A DNA stretch of 64,000 bases from Hirudo medicinalis (taxonomy: Eukaryota > Annelida > Clitellata > Hirudinida > Hirudinidae): assembly GCA_011800805.1 (NCBI GenBank), contig MPNW01000030.1:376486-440485 (forward strand), in the 5' to 3' direction. The position numbers and the translations under genes were made by a program. How positions within the stretch are numbered: the stretch's first letter is position 1; every line of letters begins with the position of its first letter. Positions 13,642 through 25,038 of this stretch are shown in pieces. The notes under the pieces were generated by a model. It was not told the DNA's origin, made no database searches, and saw only the letters and a list, made by a program, of their open reading frames with translations.

Positions 13642-16624
13642 GTGATTTGGTCAATAACTTTGAAATAAACGGTTCTTTTATATTCAAGATTTGGTTTATG
13701 TGATTATACAGCTCGGTATCGAAAGCTGTTCAGTGAGCAAAGATGGAAATGATTTCAGGAGCAATAATTGATGTTTTTATGGTCGCTTTATGCTCGCTTT
13801 CATATTGCAAGCATTGCGTTCCGTTCATGCTGGCATTAAATATCAATGTAGCATTAACTAAGAATTATATTCTTCAATATGAAAAAAAAATTGTAACTAA
13901 CTCCTTAAGTATAGAATGAAAATCCACTTAATAAACATAAGGAGTAATAATAACAACAGTAACAGTAAATTCAGGTTTTCATAAAAGTAAATAGCCTTAT
14001 TTCGAACCAAGCGCCATGCCAGGTCTGCCAGGACCTATATTGTTTATTTTTATTTTTGCTTTTTTGGTTCTTCCCAGTCAATGTTGCGTCTGGTTGCGTT
14101 TATGCTTACATAGCGTGTTTTCCTAAATTTCGTCCGTCGCTACCGCTTATAATTATTAATTTCTATGTTCTGACGACAAAATGCCTGTAAACAAATATCA
14201 ACAAGGGCGAACCTTTAAAGCTTCGATAGCAACTCTGCATCCCAAAGGATTGCCTCCGAATGTTGAGCCATGTTCTCCAGCTTTGATTTGCAGCATTATT
14301 TCGTCGTCAGCCAATACAGCGGACACCTTGATGTGCAAGATATTGATAATGAAAAAATGCAAACATAATTGGAGCAAACAGCCTACGACTAAGACAGTCT
14401 CACCGGATACATTCCACCGGCCAAAGCTTTTCCAAGGATAACAATATCCGGTCGAGCGTTCTCGTGATCCACACAAAGTCTCCTGTAAAATGGATGGAAG
14501 AATTCGATAACTTTATGTTACGTCAGTCACATATTTCACTTTCACTTAATGATGGAACGATTAGTTAGAACCTTATAACAGCAACAATAAAAAGAATTAA
14601 TTAATTCATTAATAACAGAAAAACGATCCCTTCATTTGATTCGGATGATGATCCAGACTCATCAACTTAGATTTCGTGGATTTGCTCTTCAAAGACATCG
14701 ACACTAACCTGCCAGTCCTACCGAGACCTGTTTGAACTTCGTCTGCTATGAAAAGCACGTTGTTTTTGGTGCAGATTTCACGAACCTTGCTGAGGTATCC
14801 TTCATCGGGCACCACCACACCACTTTCTCCTTGGATTGGCTCAACCATGAACGAACAGACATTTGGGTCTTTCGTTATTTCCTGATGATTGATTGAGACG
14901 TGAAATGAATAATTAATAAAGTGATTAAAACTTACGAAGATCGTTTCCATCGAGAGGTGATGTAAAACCTTTGCAAAGCTATCAAATTAATAAGAGGCAA
15001 CTCTAGTCAAGAAAGTAATTTGAATAATCCGAATAACAAAATAAAGAAGTGACGTCATAACAAATATATAACAAATTTTAAACATTTAAAGCATGTAGAT
15101 CATGTTTAATTCATGCAATTGAAGTTATGTTTGTGAAATTAACGAAACATTAATTTATAGTAGTTTAAGAAGACTAATCACTAATGTCTGTGTGATAAAC
15201 CACTACGCCTACATTTTGAGGAAGCAACTAACTGCGCACAAATTTCTTAATTTTCAGTCATTTTTGCGATACAATTCTGACATATTGTGGAGACTAATTA
15301 AGATTTTAAATTAATGTAATTCATATTTTACACTTGATTAATTCATAACCTAAAAATTAAAAATCAACTAATTCGATCGAAATGAATTTCCACTAACATC
15401 AAGGGACTGAAGATCGTTATAAGGAACGATGAGAAACCCTGGCATGTAAGGACCAAAACCTTCGTAGCAGCTGGGATCGGTTGAACTCGACACAGCAGCC
15501 AACGTTCGGCCCCAGAAGTTCCCTTCAGCGAAAACATGTTTGGCCTGATTTTTGGGGATTCTTTTGACGTTGTAGGCCCACTTCCTGGCCAACTTGCAGG
15601 CTGTCTCTCCTCCTTCAACGCCTACGAACGAACAAAGCAACATCCACCCTTGTTTGTGTTTTTTTGCCTTTTAATCTTCATTCGACTGATCAGAGTTGTA
15701 ATTACTAAAATGATTATCGAGTTATTATTTAACAAAAGAATGAATAAATGTAACGGAAACTGATAAAATAATATGATTCGGAGCAGAGTAGGTTATTTTA
15801 TTCATGGATCGGGTGGAGGAACAAAAGCTCTAACATTGCCCAATGATGGAACAAAAAGCAGAAAAATTAAATCAAATTTGGTCATTTAATAAGAGCAGCT
15901 GATCATTAAATAAAGTAATAAAACGTTATAAATCGTAATATTATCTTAATTATTCATACTATTAATTTCTAGCCAGCTTTCAACCTGTGTTCATGGGCAG
16001 AACTCTGTCATATCCGAACAACTGAGTGATGAACTTGGAGTAAACACCGAGCCAGTTGTTGTAAAAGGCACGTGAAGTTAGAGTCAGGATGGCAGCCTGT
16101 TCTTGGAGAGCAGCAAGTATCCTTGGGTGGCAGTGTCCCTGATTAACCGCACTGTAGGCACTCAGGAAGTCGTAGTACCTTTTGCCGTCGGCATCCCAAA
16201 CAAACACACCTGTTATTAAGTTATTAGTCATCCATTGAAATTCAATGATAGTCCTAGCGTTACAAATTCATCTAATTATGATAAAAACTGATTTAATTTA
16301 AATATCATCAAGGAAGGAAACCGCTAATAATTTTGTCATTTGGCTTCAATTTTTAATTAAATAAGAACAATTTCCATGGAGGTTTAATGGAAACTTCCAT
16401 TACTCAGAGCGATTTATAAATAGCCCACCTTTGGCTCTGCTCAGAACCACAGGAATAGGGTGGTAGTTGTGCGCCCCATAACGCTCGTCATTTTGAAGGA
16501 TTGCCTGGGATATTTTTCCAAGTCCTTCCGACTCGGACTGAACATTCTGACTGTCAAAGCACCTTATGCTGTACGACAAGCAGTTCTTGGACGAATCCAA
16601 AACTTTAGAAAATCTGGAAAGCAT
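7672..16624 (-). CDS. OAT: Ornithine aminotransferase, mitochondrial (OAT), hosting a nested gene
   Basis: PLP-dependent class-III aminotransferase of the mitochondrial matrix; it converts ornithine and 2-oxoglutarate to glutamate semialdehyde and glutamate. Eight exons, 5' to 3': 16429-16624, 15985-16209, 15398-15621, 14709-14881, 14404-14482, 14213-14326, 7966-8104, 7672-7835. They give 437 residues (human 439). The first 35 residues or so are Ser/Arg-rich with few acidic residues, like a mitochondrial presequence. The YGAHNYHP start of the core, the PLP-lysine motif [21 protein letters not shown] and LLAKPTHDD are all present. Exons 3 and 4 join without gap (SLD|EIT), matching the human length there. 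Intron 6 (8105-14212) is about 6.1 kb against 50-700 bases for the others, because it contains DHX8 on the opposite strand and a small ORF on the same strand. The exon 8 acceptor is placed by alignment and is the least certain boundary. Confidence 0.97.
8238..8322. repeat. ATT-type microsatellite
   Basis: A run of ATT units followed by ATC/ATT variants inside OAT intron 6. Open frames rich in Asn on the minus strand here are by-products of the repeat. Confidence 0.9.
8519..9043 (-). CDS. Unrecognised small ORF inside OAT intron 6, possible secreted protein
   Basis: Single open frame, 174 codons from the first ATG (9043) or 162 from the ATG at 9007. The shorter form starts [17 protein letters not shown], which resembles a signal peptide or membrane anchor. 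The rest is mixed-composition protein with six cysteines and a Trp-rich C-terminal part ([13 protein letters not shown]), not low-complexity. I do not recognise a family. It lies on the OAT strand but within an OAT intron, about 450 bases from and divergent to DHX8, so the two could share a promoter region. It could be an orphan gene, a transposon-derived ORF or chance; there is no independent support. Confidence 0.35.
   Translation of the reverse strand: MIQKCPRIEGPSMKGTITSLLFLHIAYWFYIPKSNYVFKLGRRYSKNLFEDFYFREGDGLAPGGVLVRCIRPRMDSKFQIYALGKMKNIVCDVAIAAELANLYCVHERKAEKYDMPEIHAWMSKNFPGNTIKPNPIVTACVCHWMIAEKYYGFWNSLPGLPRWRFDSILNLLKG
9499..13323 (+). CDS. DHX8: DEAH-box splicing helicase DHX8/PRP22, intronless
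   Basis: PRP22/DHX8 is the ATP-dependent RNA helicase that releases spliced mRNA from the spliceosome in the nucleus. One uninterrupted frame of 1274 codons from the first ATG; the in-frame ATG at 9514 fits the family N-terminus ([14 protein letters not shown]) equally well. The frame is open a little further upstream but only through non-ATG codons. Domains: conserved N-terminal region (about 5-90), Lys/Arg/Asp/Glu-rich low-complexity linker (about 150-305), S1 RNA-binding domain (about 312-386), RecA helicase core with GETGSGKT (about 636), TQPRR, DEAH (733-736), SAT and [10 protein letters not shown] (about 933), then the helicase-associated and OB-fold C-terminal region ending RISRAYKK. 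All catalytic motifs are intact. Every other confidently called gene here has introns, so the intronless form suggests an old retroposed copy or complete intron loss. It lies wholly inside OAT intron 6 on the opposite strand. Confidence 0.97.
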   Translation: MLISNMKALEDLEHISLVSKVCTELDNHYNLNDKVIAEYIIHLAEENPVFEDFKKSLENCETDFSDSFTGNLFRLIEMMNPKMKALRAKISSSVNKESDKRLARAILPCLALPDDMNSQMDEESNKKLDNLMSMLDPKNINSLITITKEYSDKDEKNVASKYQGNDERDGDRHYKNNKDDLKGKGQRHGFETESEESYLKRNCDEYTRTRKDENYCKKERNYDDRRRRNDYDDYRKYREEVNDDSRRHRRDEYREREDGHKKRRKDDDEESYMKSSNKYNSKRRRRSASTASSDQEEESRLLKRKKDLPLEPVVGAIYNGRVSRVISLGCFVQLDGLKKHWEGLVHISQLRQEGRITNVSDVVHRGQEVKVKVLSFTGQRTGLSIKDVDQITGEDLNPRCTRSREQSDVNLRNPDRPSALPLLNSRVPDADQKFSRRTNKAISSPERWELKQMAAANVLHASDFPDYDVETGLLARNDEEDSDEDIEIELAEEEPPFLRGCAGMTLDMSPIKIVQNPDGSLAQAATVQSALQKERREMKQQQQREQDNAIPFNLSKSWNDPMAAQDARQLAAGMTGQGLSTEMPEWKKNIMGGSKASFGKKEKKSILEQRQSLPIFKLKDELLMATADNQVLIVIGETGSGKTTQITQYLAEAGYTQKGKIGCTQPRRVAAMSVAKRVAEEFGCRLGQEVGYTIRFEDCTDADTVIKYMTDGMLLRECLIDPDLSQYSVIMLDEAHERTIHTDVLFGLLKKTVKKRPDLKLIVTSATLDAVKFSQYFFEAPIFTIPGRTFPVEIFYATEPEKDYLDTALVTVVLIHLNEPAGDILLFLTGQEEIDSASEILYQRMQKLGPNTPELIILPIYSALPSDMQTRIFEPAPPGSRKVIIATNIAETSLTIDGIFYVVDPGFVKQKVYNSKTGVDQLIVTPISQAQAKQRAGRAGRTGPGKCYRLYTESAFKTEMLQTNVPEIQRTDLTSTVLSLKALGINDLLGFDFMDAPPMQTLISAMVKLHALGALDEQGLLTRLGRRMAEFPLEPPLSKMLIMSVHLQCSEEVLTIVSMLSVQNVFYRPKDKQGIADQKKAKFHQPEGDHITLLAVYNSWKNNKFSNAWCHENFVQYRTMKRAQDVRKQMLGIMDRHKLDVLSCGKNTSSIQKAILSGFFRNAAKKDPQEGYRTLVDSQIVYVHPSSSLFNKQPDWIVYHELVLTTREYMREVTAIDPKWLVEFAPNFFKFGDPTKLSKAKKQQKIEPLYNKYEEPNSWRISRAYKKVHTKVTF
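13397..13402 (+). promoter_or_regulatory. Candidate poly(A) signal of DHX8
   Basis: AATAAA 74 bases after the DHX8 stop codon, inside the host OAT intron. Confidence 0.55.
13480..13648. repeat. ATT-type microsatellite
   Basis: Roughly 170 bases of imperfect then perfect TTA/ATT units shortly downstream of DHX8, within OAT intron 6. The Ile-rich translation of this stretch is an artefact. Confidence 0.9.
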
Positions 16625-17539
16625 GGCGAGTCTACGAAGAAAATACGTTGCCAAATACAAGCGCCATATTTTATAGAAGCCCTAGGAGACCAAGTGAAAC
16701 GCCTTCATATAAAAAAACACACTCTTAGAATGTGTAACGCTTTTGTGCTGCCGATAATAAAACTTTTTAAACTATTTCGAACAACGCAGTTAATACATTC
16801 TAAAAATAGGTCAAGTTTCCGAAACACACCCCCAAAAACCAATTGAACGAATGAATAAACAATTAGGTACTTTCGTCATTTCAATGAAATTTGTAAACAT
16901 GTCAATTGCAAAGTGAAAAAAAAATCTTGAAATCTCACCAAGAAGAGGCAGCAGAACGAATGAACGACCGAGAAAGAATGCAATGAACCAGCGATCCTTA
17001 TAAGCAAAGCAGCAAGCAACCTCCAAAACTGCCACTATCGAGCGATGAAACGCAGACGTGTGTTGGCAACAAGACGCTTTGACGCAGGACTTGGCAACAA
17101 CCACCACACGTTTGAGGTCGTCTTTTATTTTCACTTATTTCATTTCACATGACTCAAGTGTCTATTGGAGTGCTGGTTCAAATTTGTACTCCATTCACAA
17201 ATAACATACGCATTTCGTAAAGATTACGTTCGGAAATTTTGCACTTTATCGCAAATGAATCACGCCAAACTGAACAAATATTATTCACCATACTTTTATT
17301 CGTGATATTAAAAACCAGTCTATTAGTCATTATTACCACAAATTACGTTGTGATTTGCCGGAATTTTCTAGATTTAAAGCAATTCTAATGTGGTCATATC
17401 TTTTAGCTATAAAAATCTTAATTTATCTGGATAGTAAAACAGTTTCAAAAATAAGATGCAACATAAATTAGCAAATATGAAACATTAATATTAAATTTCT
17501 TAACTTAAATGTTAATAACCTATAAATAATATTATTTAA
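16625..17539. other. OAT upstream region, no supported gene
   Basis: Should contain the OAT promoter and 5' UTR (minus strand). Short open frames on both strands (16460-16846, 16811-17134) show no family similarity. The right edge is the A/T target flank of a Helitron fragment. Confidence 0.45.
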
Positions 17540-17965
17540 CTAGTGTACCCGGCCACGCGTTGCTGTGGCTCAGTCTGGTTAAATGGAAAAGAAAGAAAAG
17601 AGAAAGCACACGTTTCTAATATGTTTAATTTCACATTGCTTGTGGTAGACAATATTTTTGTTGTTCCATTGTCTGTGAAGATGTAGAGATTGTCTGGTTT
17701 GCCAACTCTAGAACACGCAACATATAATTGTCCATGTGAGAAGCAATCCGTCTCTAGATCTAATTCTAATTATTGTGCAATGAGCTTTATTTACGGTGAT
17801 TGTATAGGCAGTTCTTCCACCTGCGATGTCGAGCGGTTTCTTGTCGCCTCCCTTTGCTCGACTGCTTCAGACAAAAGGGCTTGAGAGGTGCATACTCGAG
17901 CTTTTTTTTTCAGCCTTGCTTCCTGTTGCTCGTCTATTTCTGAAGCTTCTGATGCCTAGATGCCT
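17540..17965 (-). mobile_element. Helitron fragment: helicase C-terminus plus canonical 3' terminus
   Basis: Read on the minus strand, 17770-17640 encodes DLETDCFSHGQLYVACSRV followed by GKPDNLYIFTDNGTTK, the highly conserved C-terminal end of Helitron Rep-helicase. The frame is then lost by what looks like a single-base deletion. The segment ends in a GC-rich palindrome (GCCACAGCAACGCGTGGC), a short spacer and CTAG at 17543-17540, followed by host T. This is the standard Helitron 3' end (hairpin plus CTRR, inserted between A and T). Upstream, EQREARNR and EQQEARLKKK resemble the repetitive N-terminal part of Helitron proteins, so a large internal deletion has joined two distant parts. The element is not autonomous. 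Confidence 0.85.
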
Positions 17966-18922
17966 GAGAAGGTAGGGAAAACAAATGACGGACAAAAGAT
18001 GTTTATTTATTGATATTATAAAATTTCTCCTTGCTTCTTTCCTACTCATATCTGAATTATGTCATACTTTCTAGACTAGCATTACCAAGAACAAACTCTT
18101 TTGGTTATGTACTAATATGAATGATGTTACTGAATAATTTGATGCTTGTCTTTTACTAAGATTATTTATTTTAGATAACTTAGGTTATTTGTATAAATAA
18201 TAATCAATTTTCACTAGGATTAGTGAGGGTTTTGTGCGACAATTTAAAAATTGCCTATGGAATTCCAATTTATTTTGTTAATATTATATTATTTAAAAAT
18301 TTTCTTACTTAGTAAAATGTTAACATTTTAAAATACATAATTCAAAACAAAGAACATTAGAGCTGTGTTTATGTTCTATTAAGCAAGGCATTATCGTTGC
18401 TGGATATACTGTAGCAAAGTGGTTGGTATAACGTAACAAATAATATTTTTAATGTTTGTATTATTTGCCCACGAACTCACTGTTAACTTTCCGTAATTAC
18501 GCTTTAGAAAGGCGACAACTTGTATTACAATGTACTTAGTGATAATCTCGATATGGTTTTCAACATTTCATAATTTCGAATATTTTCAAATGAAATTGAG
18601 TACGAGGACAAAAATTGCCTCAATCGAAATTTTCAATAATGCAAAATATTTTTATGGATACAATCATTTGATACAAATTAAAAATGTGATGTCAGTAATC
18701 AAACTAGCCAGATGATGCATTGCTAAGATATCGTAATTTTTAAAAATGTTTTTGTAATCACATTCAATTCTCTTCCTGCTTTAGATTTCTAAGTAAAATT
18801 CACATTTTTTAATGTGTGTGTATTTATGACTTTTATTTATTTATTTCAATCACTTAGATGATTGAATTCTCAAATTGCATCAGTGATTGTTTATGAATTG
18901 ATTCCAGGTCAATTGCATTTGA
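17966..18922. other. Intergenic upstream of SNRNP40
   Basis: AT-rich, about 950 bases, with no coding support on either strand. The right end must contain the SNRNP40 promoter and 5' UTR. Confidence 0.5.
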
Positions 18923-20844
18923 ATGGATCTTAAAAGAAAAGCATCCGAAGGGGTTATGGTGGCACTGCCTCCGCAGAAGAAGGTGCGAGGTGAGCTTGTG
19001 CCAACACAAGTTAACAATGCTCTTGAAGTTTTAGGGGTTGGTCACTTTTCTGAATTGGTTCAAGCATTTATAGCTTAAGTATTTTAGTGATTTCAATAGC
19101 ATGTTTCTGTGCAGGGTGTTAAGAGGACCTCAAATCTACATGCCCCAATCATGCTTTTGACAGGGCATGAAGGAGAAGTCTTTTGTTCAAAATTCTCCCC
19201 AAATGGACAGATCTTGGCATCAGCTGGCTTTGATAAAATTATATGTTAGTGTATTTAATTTTAAATAGGCAAATTAATTGTACTTATTTGGTTATTATTA
19301 TAAATGAGTGATGTTGATTGCAGTACTTTGGAATGTATACGATCAGTGTGAGAACATTGCCAATCTTAAAGGACACAGTAACGTTGTCATGGATCTTCAT
19401 TTCACCACTGATGGAAGGTTGGATTACATTAACCAAGATTACTTAAAATATTTATTTCATGTTATTATATTTCATACATTAAAATATTACATAATTTTAT
19501 TCATGCTATTCATTTATTTTTCAGTCAAATTGTGACTTGCTCAGTTGACAAGACTTTAGCACTGTGGGATGCAGAATGTGCAGTGAGAATCAGAAAGTAC
19601 AAAGGTCACCAGACATTTGTCAATGCTTGTGGAACTGCAAGAAGAGGCCCTCAAAAACTCTGCAGTGGAAGTGATGATGGTGCCATAAGGGTGAGCTTGA
19701 TGGAGGAGTTGATGTTTGCTTATTGCCGTTGTGGTGTGCTTGCCCGTCGATTACTCTGTTGTTTTAATGACCAAATTTCTTCATAGATCTGGGATTCGAG
19801 GAGAAAGATTGCAGTTCAAACCCTGCAGAGCACCTTTCAGGTGACTTCGGTCTGCTTCTCAGACACCTCCGAACAAGTCATTGGTGCTGGAATCGACAAT
19901 GAAATCAAGGTACTCAATTTTGTAGTGCTTTTGCAATAACTTTGATTCAATTCATGTTTTTGATAATTTTTCTCTTAAATATTGTATGCTCTGGAAGTCC
20001 CACGTTGCTGTTATTCTTATTTTATTCATAAGTTGTTCAAAAGCTTTTTATCATTATAATATTCTTTTGATGAGCACTCCTGTCAACAAAGTAATCAATG
20101 AAATTAAATTTTCTTGTCTAGGTTTGGGATTTAAGGAAGAATGATGTGAGCTACACAATGAAAGGACATCAGGACACCGTGACAGGGATAGAACTCAGTC
20201 CGGACGGTTCCTACCTGCTCTCGACTGCCATGGACAACACGGGTGCGTGATGTTGCTGTCGGATCGTGCGATACTTTCTGCACGAACATGTTACCTTTAC
20301 TTAAAATGGTCTTCGTGCATAAATATAACAATTGAATATGTAAATTTTAAGTGAGGATATGGGACGTGCGACCGTATGCCCCTCAGGAGAGATGTGTGAA
20401 GATCTTCCAAGGGAACCAGCACACTTTTGAAAAGGTATTCAATAAATAATAATAATTATAATAATAACCTCATCTATGAATGAAGGTTAAACTTGCTTTT
20501 CACATTTAATTTTTCTTTTTCAAGAATTTGCTGAGGGTGGCTTGGAGTCCTGATGGAAGTAAAATCTCAGCTGGTTCTGGAGACAGGATGGTGTACGTTT
20601 GGGACACAACAAGTCGAAGAATTCTTTACAAATTCCCTGGTCACACGGGATCGGTCAATGAGGTGGATTTTCATCCTACTGAACCAATCAGTGAGTTAAA
20701 ATGCCCTTTCACTTTTTTTTTGTTGAGGGAAGCATGATTTAATATTATTTTATTTAATATTTTAATTTTTATTTGACCTTATTTCAACCTGCAGTTTGTT
20801 CCGGGTCTTCCGACAAGCAGATTTATTTGGGAGAAATTGAGTAA
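18923..20844 (+). CDS. SNRNP40: U5 snRNP 40 kDa WD40 protein
   Basis: SNRNP40 (PRP8-binding protein) is a seven-bladed WD40 protein of the U5 snRNP and tri-snRNP. Nine exons: 18923-19036, 19115-19244, 19324-19417, 19525-19690, 19787-19909, 20122-20242, 20352-20434, 20525-20690, 20795-20844. They encode 348 residues (human 357). WD repeats are clear from LTGHEGEVFC onward, with LWNVYDQCENI, KGHQTFVNAC, VWDLRKNDVSYTMKGH, RIWDVRPYAPQERC and YVWDTTSRRILYKFPGH, and the protein ends YLGEIE, like the human YMGEIQ. The start is the ATG giving MDLKRKASE, with a basic N-terminus as in the family. All nine exons keep frame and introns are short (78-212 bases). The spliceosomal DHX8 is about 5.6 kb away, but nothing suggests co-regulation. 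Confidence 0.98.
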
Positions 20845-21628
20845 TTTCAGCGTCATTTTACGAGCTTGGTATTGGATTGACTATGAATTGTTTTGATGCA
20901 TGAATAAACAAATGCAAGTTGATTTTATTTGAAGAATTACTTTATAAAAATTTTCGAAACTCCAATAAAGCTCTCGATTTGAGTGAAGAAAAATTAATAT
21001 TGAAACAAACGATGCTCACCTACCTAAAATATCAAATCTACTTTAAAATTATCTAAGAACCGTATCGTGAAGTTCTAAAAGCTTCTAAATAATTCGACAT
21101 ATTCTCGTTGAACTTCTGAGCAGGTTCCGAGTCTGCTTCGGAACAGTCTGAGACGAAAAACATCTCGCGCGACGTCTATTTGATGGAAAATAATTTGAAA
21201 ATATCTAAATCATATGCGTCATCATCCACGTACTAATTGAGAAGCGGTAGAAATCACGCTGCGAATAATTTACTCATAAAAAAATTTGAGCATTGATCGT
21301 GTGCAGAAGACTCCGGCTAGATGAGAGAGTTTGAATATTTTTTGGTGGTTTTGAAGGGTTTGAGAATGTGAAATGTGTGCAAGTCTTTAAATAAGTGCTT
21401 CATGCAGTGGACAGCTGAGAAGAATGAACGTATAATAAATGAGAGAAAAATTATGAGCTACATCAATTATTTGGATATGTTTCATCAGGGATGTGAAACT
21501 TCTCCTTGCTTCACAATCTTCAGCCTCCAAACCAACTGGAAATGTAACTCCATGGAGATCAAGAGATGACGCAGCAACACTCCACCAGCTGTTCGTTCAT
21601 CCGCTCGTCAACAACCATGGATCCGGTG
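20845..21628. other. Convergent 3' regions of SNRNP40 and the carbonic anhydrase gene
   Basis: About 780 bases, AT-rich, with no coding support; expected to hold the two 3' UTRs. Confidence 0.45.
20903..20908 (+). promoter_or_regulatory. Candidate poly(A) signal of SNRNP40
   Basis: AATAAA 58 bases after the stop codon. Confidence 0.5.
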
Positions 21629-22315
21629 TTAGGCTCTGCCGCACTGGCGGATGCGTTCTGGAAATGGCGAGATCCTCTGCGTTGTAGTTGCTGCTGTTGA
21701 GATGGTTGCGATAGGACTTGATTGCTGTCGAAAAGGATGATCGTAGCTAGCCAGGTACTGATTGCGAATGTTTTCTGTCGTGTAGACTTTGCGAGTGCCC
21801 ATTGGCTGGACCAGTCGACAGTTGCGTGAAATTCGACCATCGAATTCATCACTCGGTCTCATTTCGTTCTCCTCATAGGAGCGCAGGCCTCGGAATTTTG
21901 ACAGCTGGTAAAATCATTGATTAATTCATTCACTAAAGAATGAAAATCAAGTTTTGTTGCTGAACAAATAAAATAAGGCTACTGACGTCATCGCTGGTGA
22001 CGGATATGCTGTCATGGAAGACAACCCAGGTGACTGTTTCGTAGCACGGAGGTGTGGTGAATGAGCCCTTGTACGTCCAATATTTCGAAAGATCTTCTGC
22101 AGTTAGGAAATAATAACGCAGTATTTATAGCTCGGTCGTCTTATTGAGAACAAATGCGTAATGAAATACGAGTCGCAAGCTAAAAAAAAAGGACCTGGGA
22201 GAAATATGCTCGCATCGAAATCTGCGTGGATTGTCGCCGATTGTCGCCTGTAGACGATGTCTTGCAACATGCTGGCCAAGTGGTGGAGACCTTTGTTGCT
22301 TCTTTCCTCGCTGAT
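21629..22315 (-). CDS. Alpha-carbonic anhydrase, C-terminal half only
   Basis: Alpha-carbonic anhydrases hydrate CO2 at a zinc site. Three exons keep frame: 22195-22315, 21987-22096, 21629-21904. They cover [12 protein letters not shown], then [18 protein letters not shown] (the conserved strand with the Thr199-equivalent in TTPPC), then FRGLR and [14 protein letters not shown] to the stop, with a Ser/Thr/Gln-rich C-terminal tail. The N-terminal half, including the three zinc-binding histidines, is not found between here and the next exon on this strand (25039-25254), so activity cannot be judged. The upstream interval holds a decayed Tc1/mariner copy. Possibilities are exons lost by rearrangement, a misassembly, very distant exons, or a chimeric gene with the receptor exon upstream: exon A begins in phase 0 and the receptor exon ends in phase 0. 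Confidence 0.85.
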
Positions 22316-23199
22316 CTGAACAGCAATTTCACGATTGATTAGTAGCAACCAACAAGTTAAAAGCGTTTCAGTCCACAGTTTCTGTAGGAGAATTTCTGCG
22401 ATAAAACGTCCTCCTAAAAGGTCTTTTTTATTTATTTTCCTTTTACGATTCAGAAAGGTTAGCATTCGTCAACATTGCTTTCAAATCTTGCGAAATGTTA
22501 AGGAAGGAAGTATCAGAGGATTATAGCAGGTACAACAAGCCTTTTATTAAAAATTGGGCTTGTCATCAGCGAAAGTAGAGACTTCAAATATTTCTTCTTC
22601 TGTCCACTTCTTAGTTCACTTTAATATGCTTTCAGAAATAACATTCAAGGAAAATCGATACATTTCAATGGAAGCCATGTTTTATAAGATCAACATTGAT
22701 ATGTCTTTAATGTAAACTTCAGACGCTCCAATTGGATACGTACATGGAGAGGCTATAAAATCAAGAAAATAAAGGATATAATAATCAGACATGGAACTAA
22801 GTTCTAAGGTCCAAGTACAAGTACCAAGTGCCCCAAGTCTGATAATATTAAATAAATATAATAATAATAATAATAAAAGTAATAATAATAATAATAATAA
22901 TAACAATAAATACATTGTAAAGACCCTCTTCGAATCCCCCTTATACAAATAAGAAAATAAAATTTATAATAAAACTTCATTGACAACTTCGACAAAGTCA
23001 AATATATAAATAGAACTTCTTTTGCAAGAATTATAATTGTAAACAGGACAAATGTTCGTGTCATTCATTAAAATTCATCAATCATAAATTGTTCTATCAA
23101 TAGAAACACTAGGGAGCATAAATTTTCATATTTATTAAAACCAAACCTATATAAATTATAATTTATAAGAAAGTCAATAACGTATCTTATCACCTTTCT
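22316..23199. other. Sequence upstream of the carbonic anhydrase exons; no exon found
   Basis: Intron or intergenic DNA with an ATT microsatellite at about 22857-22912. I searched the minus strand by eye for the missing N-terminal carbonic anhydrase exons and for further receptor exons, and found neither. Confidence 0.5.
22857..22912. repeat. AAT-type microsatellite
   Basis: Imperfect run of AAT/ATA units. The Leu- and Tyr-rich minus-strand translations across it are artefacts. Confidence 0.85.
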
Positions 23200-24140
23200 T
23201 AATAATTAACTCCTATTTTTAATGATTCCAGGAAAGGTTTCAAGCTCTTTTCATTCAGTTCTTTCCAGACCTTATTCAAACCATCTTTCAATTCCTGAGT
23301 ACTTGAATATTGTTTCCCATATTGAATATTGTTATTTGAGTATAGCTCCTAGCAAGCAATCCCCACACGTTTTCAATGGGTTCAAGTCTGGGGAGCGAGC
23401 TGGCCACTTCAGAACTTTCAAATTCCTCTGCTGGAGAAAAGTTTTGATATGTATAGAGGGCATTGTCGTGCCGAGAAATGACCGCATAATCTCTAAATTT
23501 GTCGCACAGCAGAAACAAATACTGGTCCAGTGTTTTGATATATTTTGTTGAGTTCCGCGTCTCCTCTAAGAAGTCAAGTTCAGATGAACCACGAGAGGAA
23601 ATGGCAGCCCATACCATCACTGAGCGTCCTCCGAAATTCCTTTAAAAATGTTTTTGGGGCCCTCTGACATCGTGCCAATAATATTTAAAGCCATCTGGTT
23701 CAATTTCATTTCATTAGAAAAAATAATAGAGTCCCGGTTCATCTCCGAATCCACCATCTCTTTTGCCCAGTTTAGCCGTATCTTCTTGTGAGTCTCCGTT
23801 AGTAATGGTATGTACTGACTCTTAACTTCAGAAAACCACTCCCCTGAAGGCACCTGAATATGGTCGATCGACTTACCTCCAAATTTAACTTATTTTTATT
23901 CTCCTGTTGAGCTAGACCGCTTGAAAGCTTATCGGAGGACAACTCGTCTCTGACGTTCAGTAAGTTTTTGAGGTCTTCCTGGAAAAATGTTTGTTCCATA
24001 ACTTTCAGGATCATCCAAATAACGGCTTATAAACTTACTTGAGCGATTAATCCTCCTAGAAATCTCTGATATTATCAAATTGAAGTCTTTAAAGCTTTTT
24101 ATTTGTATTTTTTCAATATCATTAAGTCTCTTTCCAGAAA
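23200..24140 (-). mobile_element. Decayed Tc1/mariner transposon
   Basis: Minus-strand fragments in several frames line up in the order of a Tc1-type transposase. An N-terminal helix-turn-helix region at about 24080-23930 (EISRRINRSSKFISRYLDDP, FPGRPQKLTERQRRVVLR) comes first, then a middle part at about 23850-23640 with RLNWAKEMVD, SIIFSNE and GPKNIFKGI. The C-terminal catalytic part at about 23620-23210 has MVWAAISSRGSSELDFLE, KFRDYAVISRHDNA and LEPIENVWGLLAR. Frameshifts and a stop separate them, so no protein can be made. Terminal inverted repeats were not defined, so the ends are approximate. It lies between the carbonic anhydrase and receptor exons. Confidence 0.88.
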
Positions 24141-25038
24141 TCGTCTACAATAACGTAAACAATCAGTACTTGGGCAAGTTATGGAATCCATTTGTATAGA
24201 GCCTTATTATAATAATCGGCTTCTGTATATGTGAAGTGCTCCAAACTGATCCCCGAGACTTTTTAAGAATTCAACTATATTGGATAAACTTTGATTAATG
24301 CTAGTTACACATTATCGTTTCATCTTCACCATGGCATCATAACCAGGACTTAAGCAACTTCTCACATTCTTTAACGGCAACTTTCAGTTTTCGAAATCTG
24401 AGTAACAACGAAGCTTGTATGAAATAAATTTAATCGTCACTAATATTAAATGAAAAATATTGTCATTAAGTCGAACTTTAAAAAGTGCTAGCATAGGTTT
24501 TTTGCTAGAGCGATTGACTGAGCAAAGTGAGTCATGAGCAGCTAACTATCTGGTTGTTGCCTGCACCCGATTGATTCATCGGACTGATTTGATGAATAGA
24601 TTGTTAAACAAGCTTAAAACACAATCTCAATTGACTTTAGAGTTATCGATAATTAATGTGGAAAGGTTTCTATTGCAACGCTGTTTATATAATCGTTGTG
24701 AAACAGACGCTAAGACATTTTTACTTTTTTGGTTTAACCCAATTTACAAAACATTCCTCAAGTCAAAATGATTAAAATATAATGACTCTGATAATAAGTC
24801 CAAGGTAAAAAAAAATTATTTTTCTAGTTAATAGATCGATCCAGAGCAATAAAAGCAAACAAGTTATCAGGTTGTGATTTTTTCACTGCCCTGACTGTTC
24901 GAGAAATGCGAAATATGTTCTAAGTCCTCTAAAGAGAATGAATAGGAAAAACATTGCACAAAGTATTTTCAATCATACACCACACGATAAGATTTCATTA
25001 ATAGTGCATAAAAAGTGAATAAAGTCACAGCCACTCAC
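24141..25038. other. Region 3' of the receptor exon; no further exon seen
   Basis: About 900 bases of AT-rich sequence between the receptor exon and the Tc1/mariner remnant, presumably intron, without a recognisable coding segment. Confidence 0.45.

Noticed and set aside
14939..14982. Possible extra OAT exon (about 43 bases with acceptor and donor, encoding [14 protein letters not shown] sequence)
   Set aside because: Its length is not a multiple of three and would break the frame; joining the flanking exons directly reproduces the human OAT length and sequence.
17690..17884. Small plus-strand ORF near 17.7 kb
   Set aside because: It is the antisense shadow of the Helitron helicase C-terminus, which is on the minus strand.
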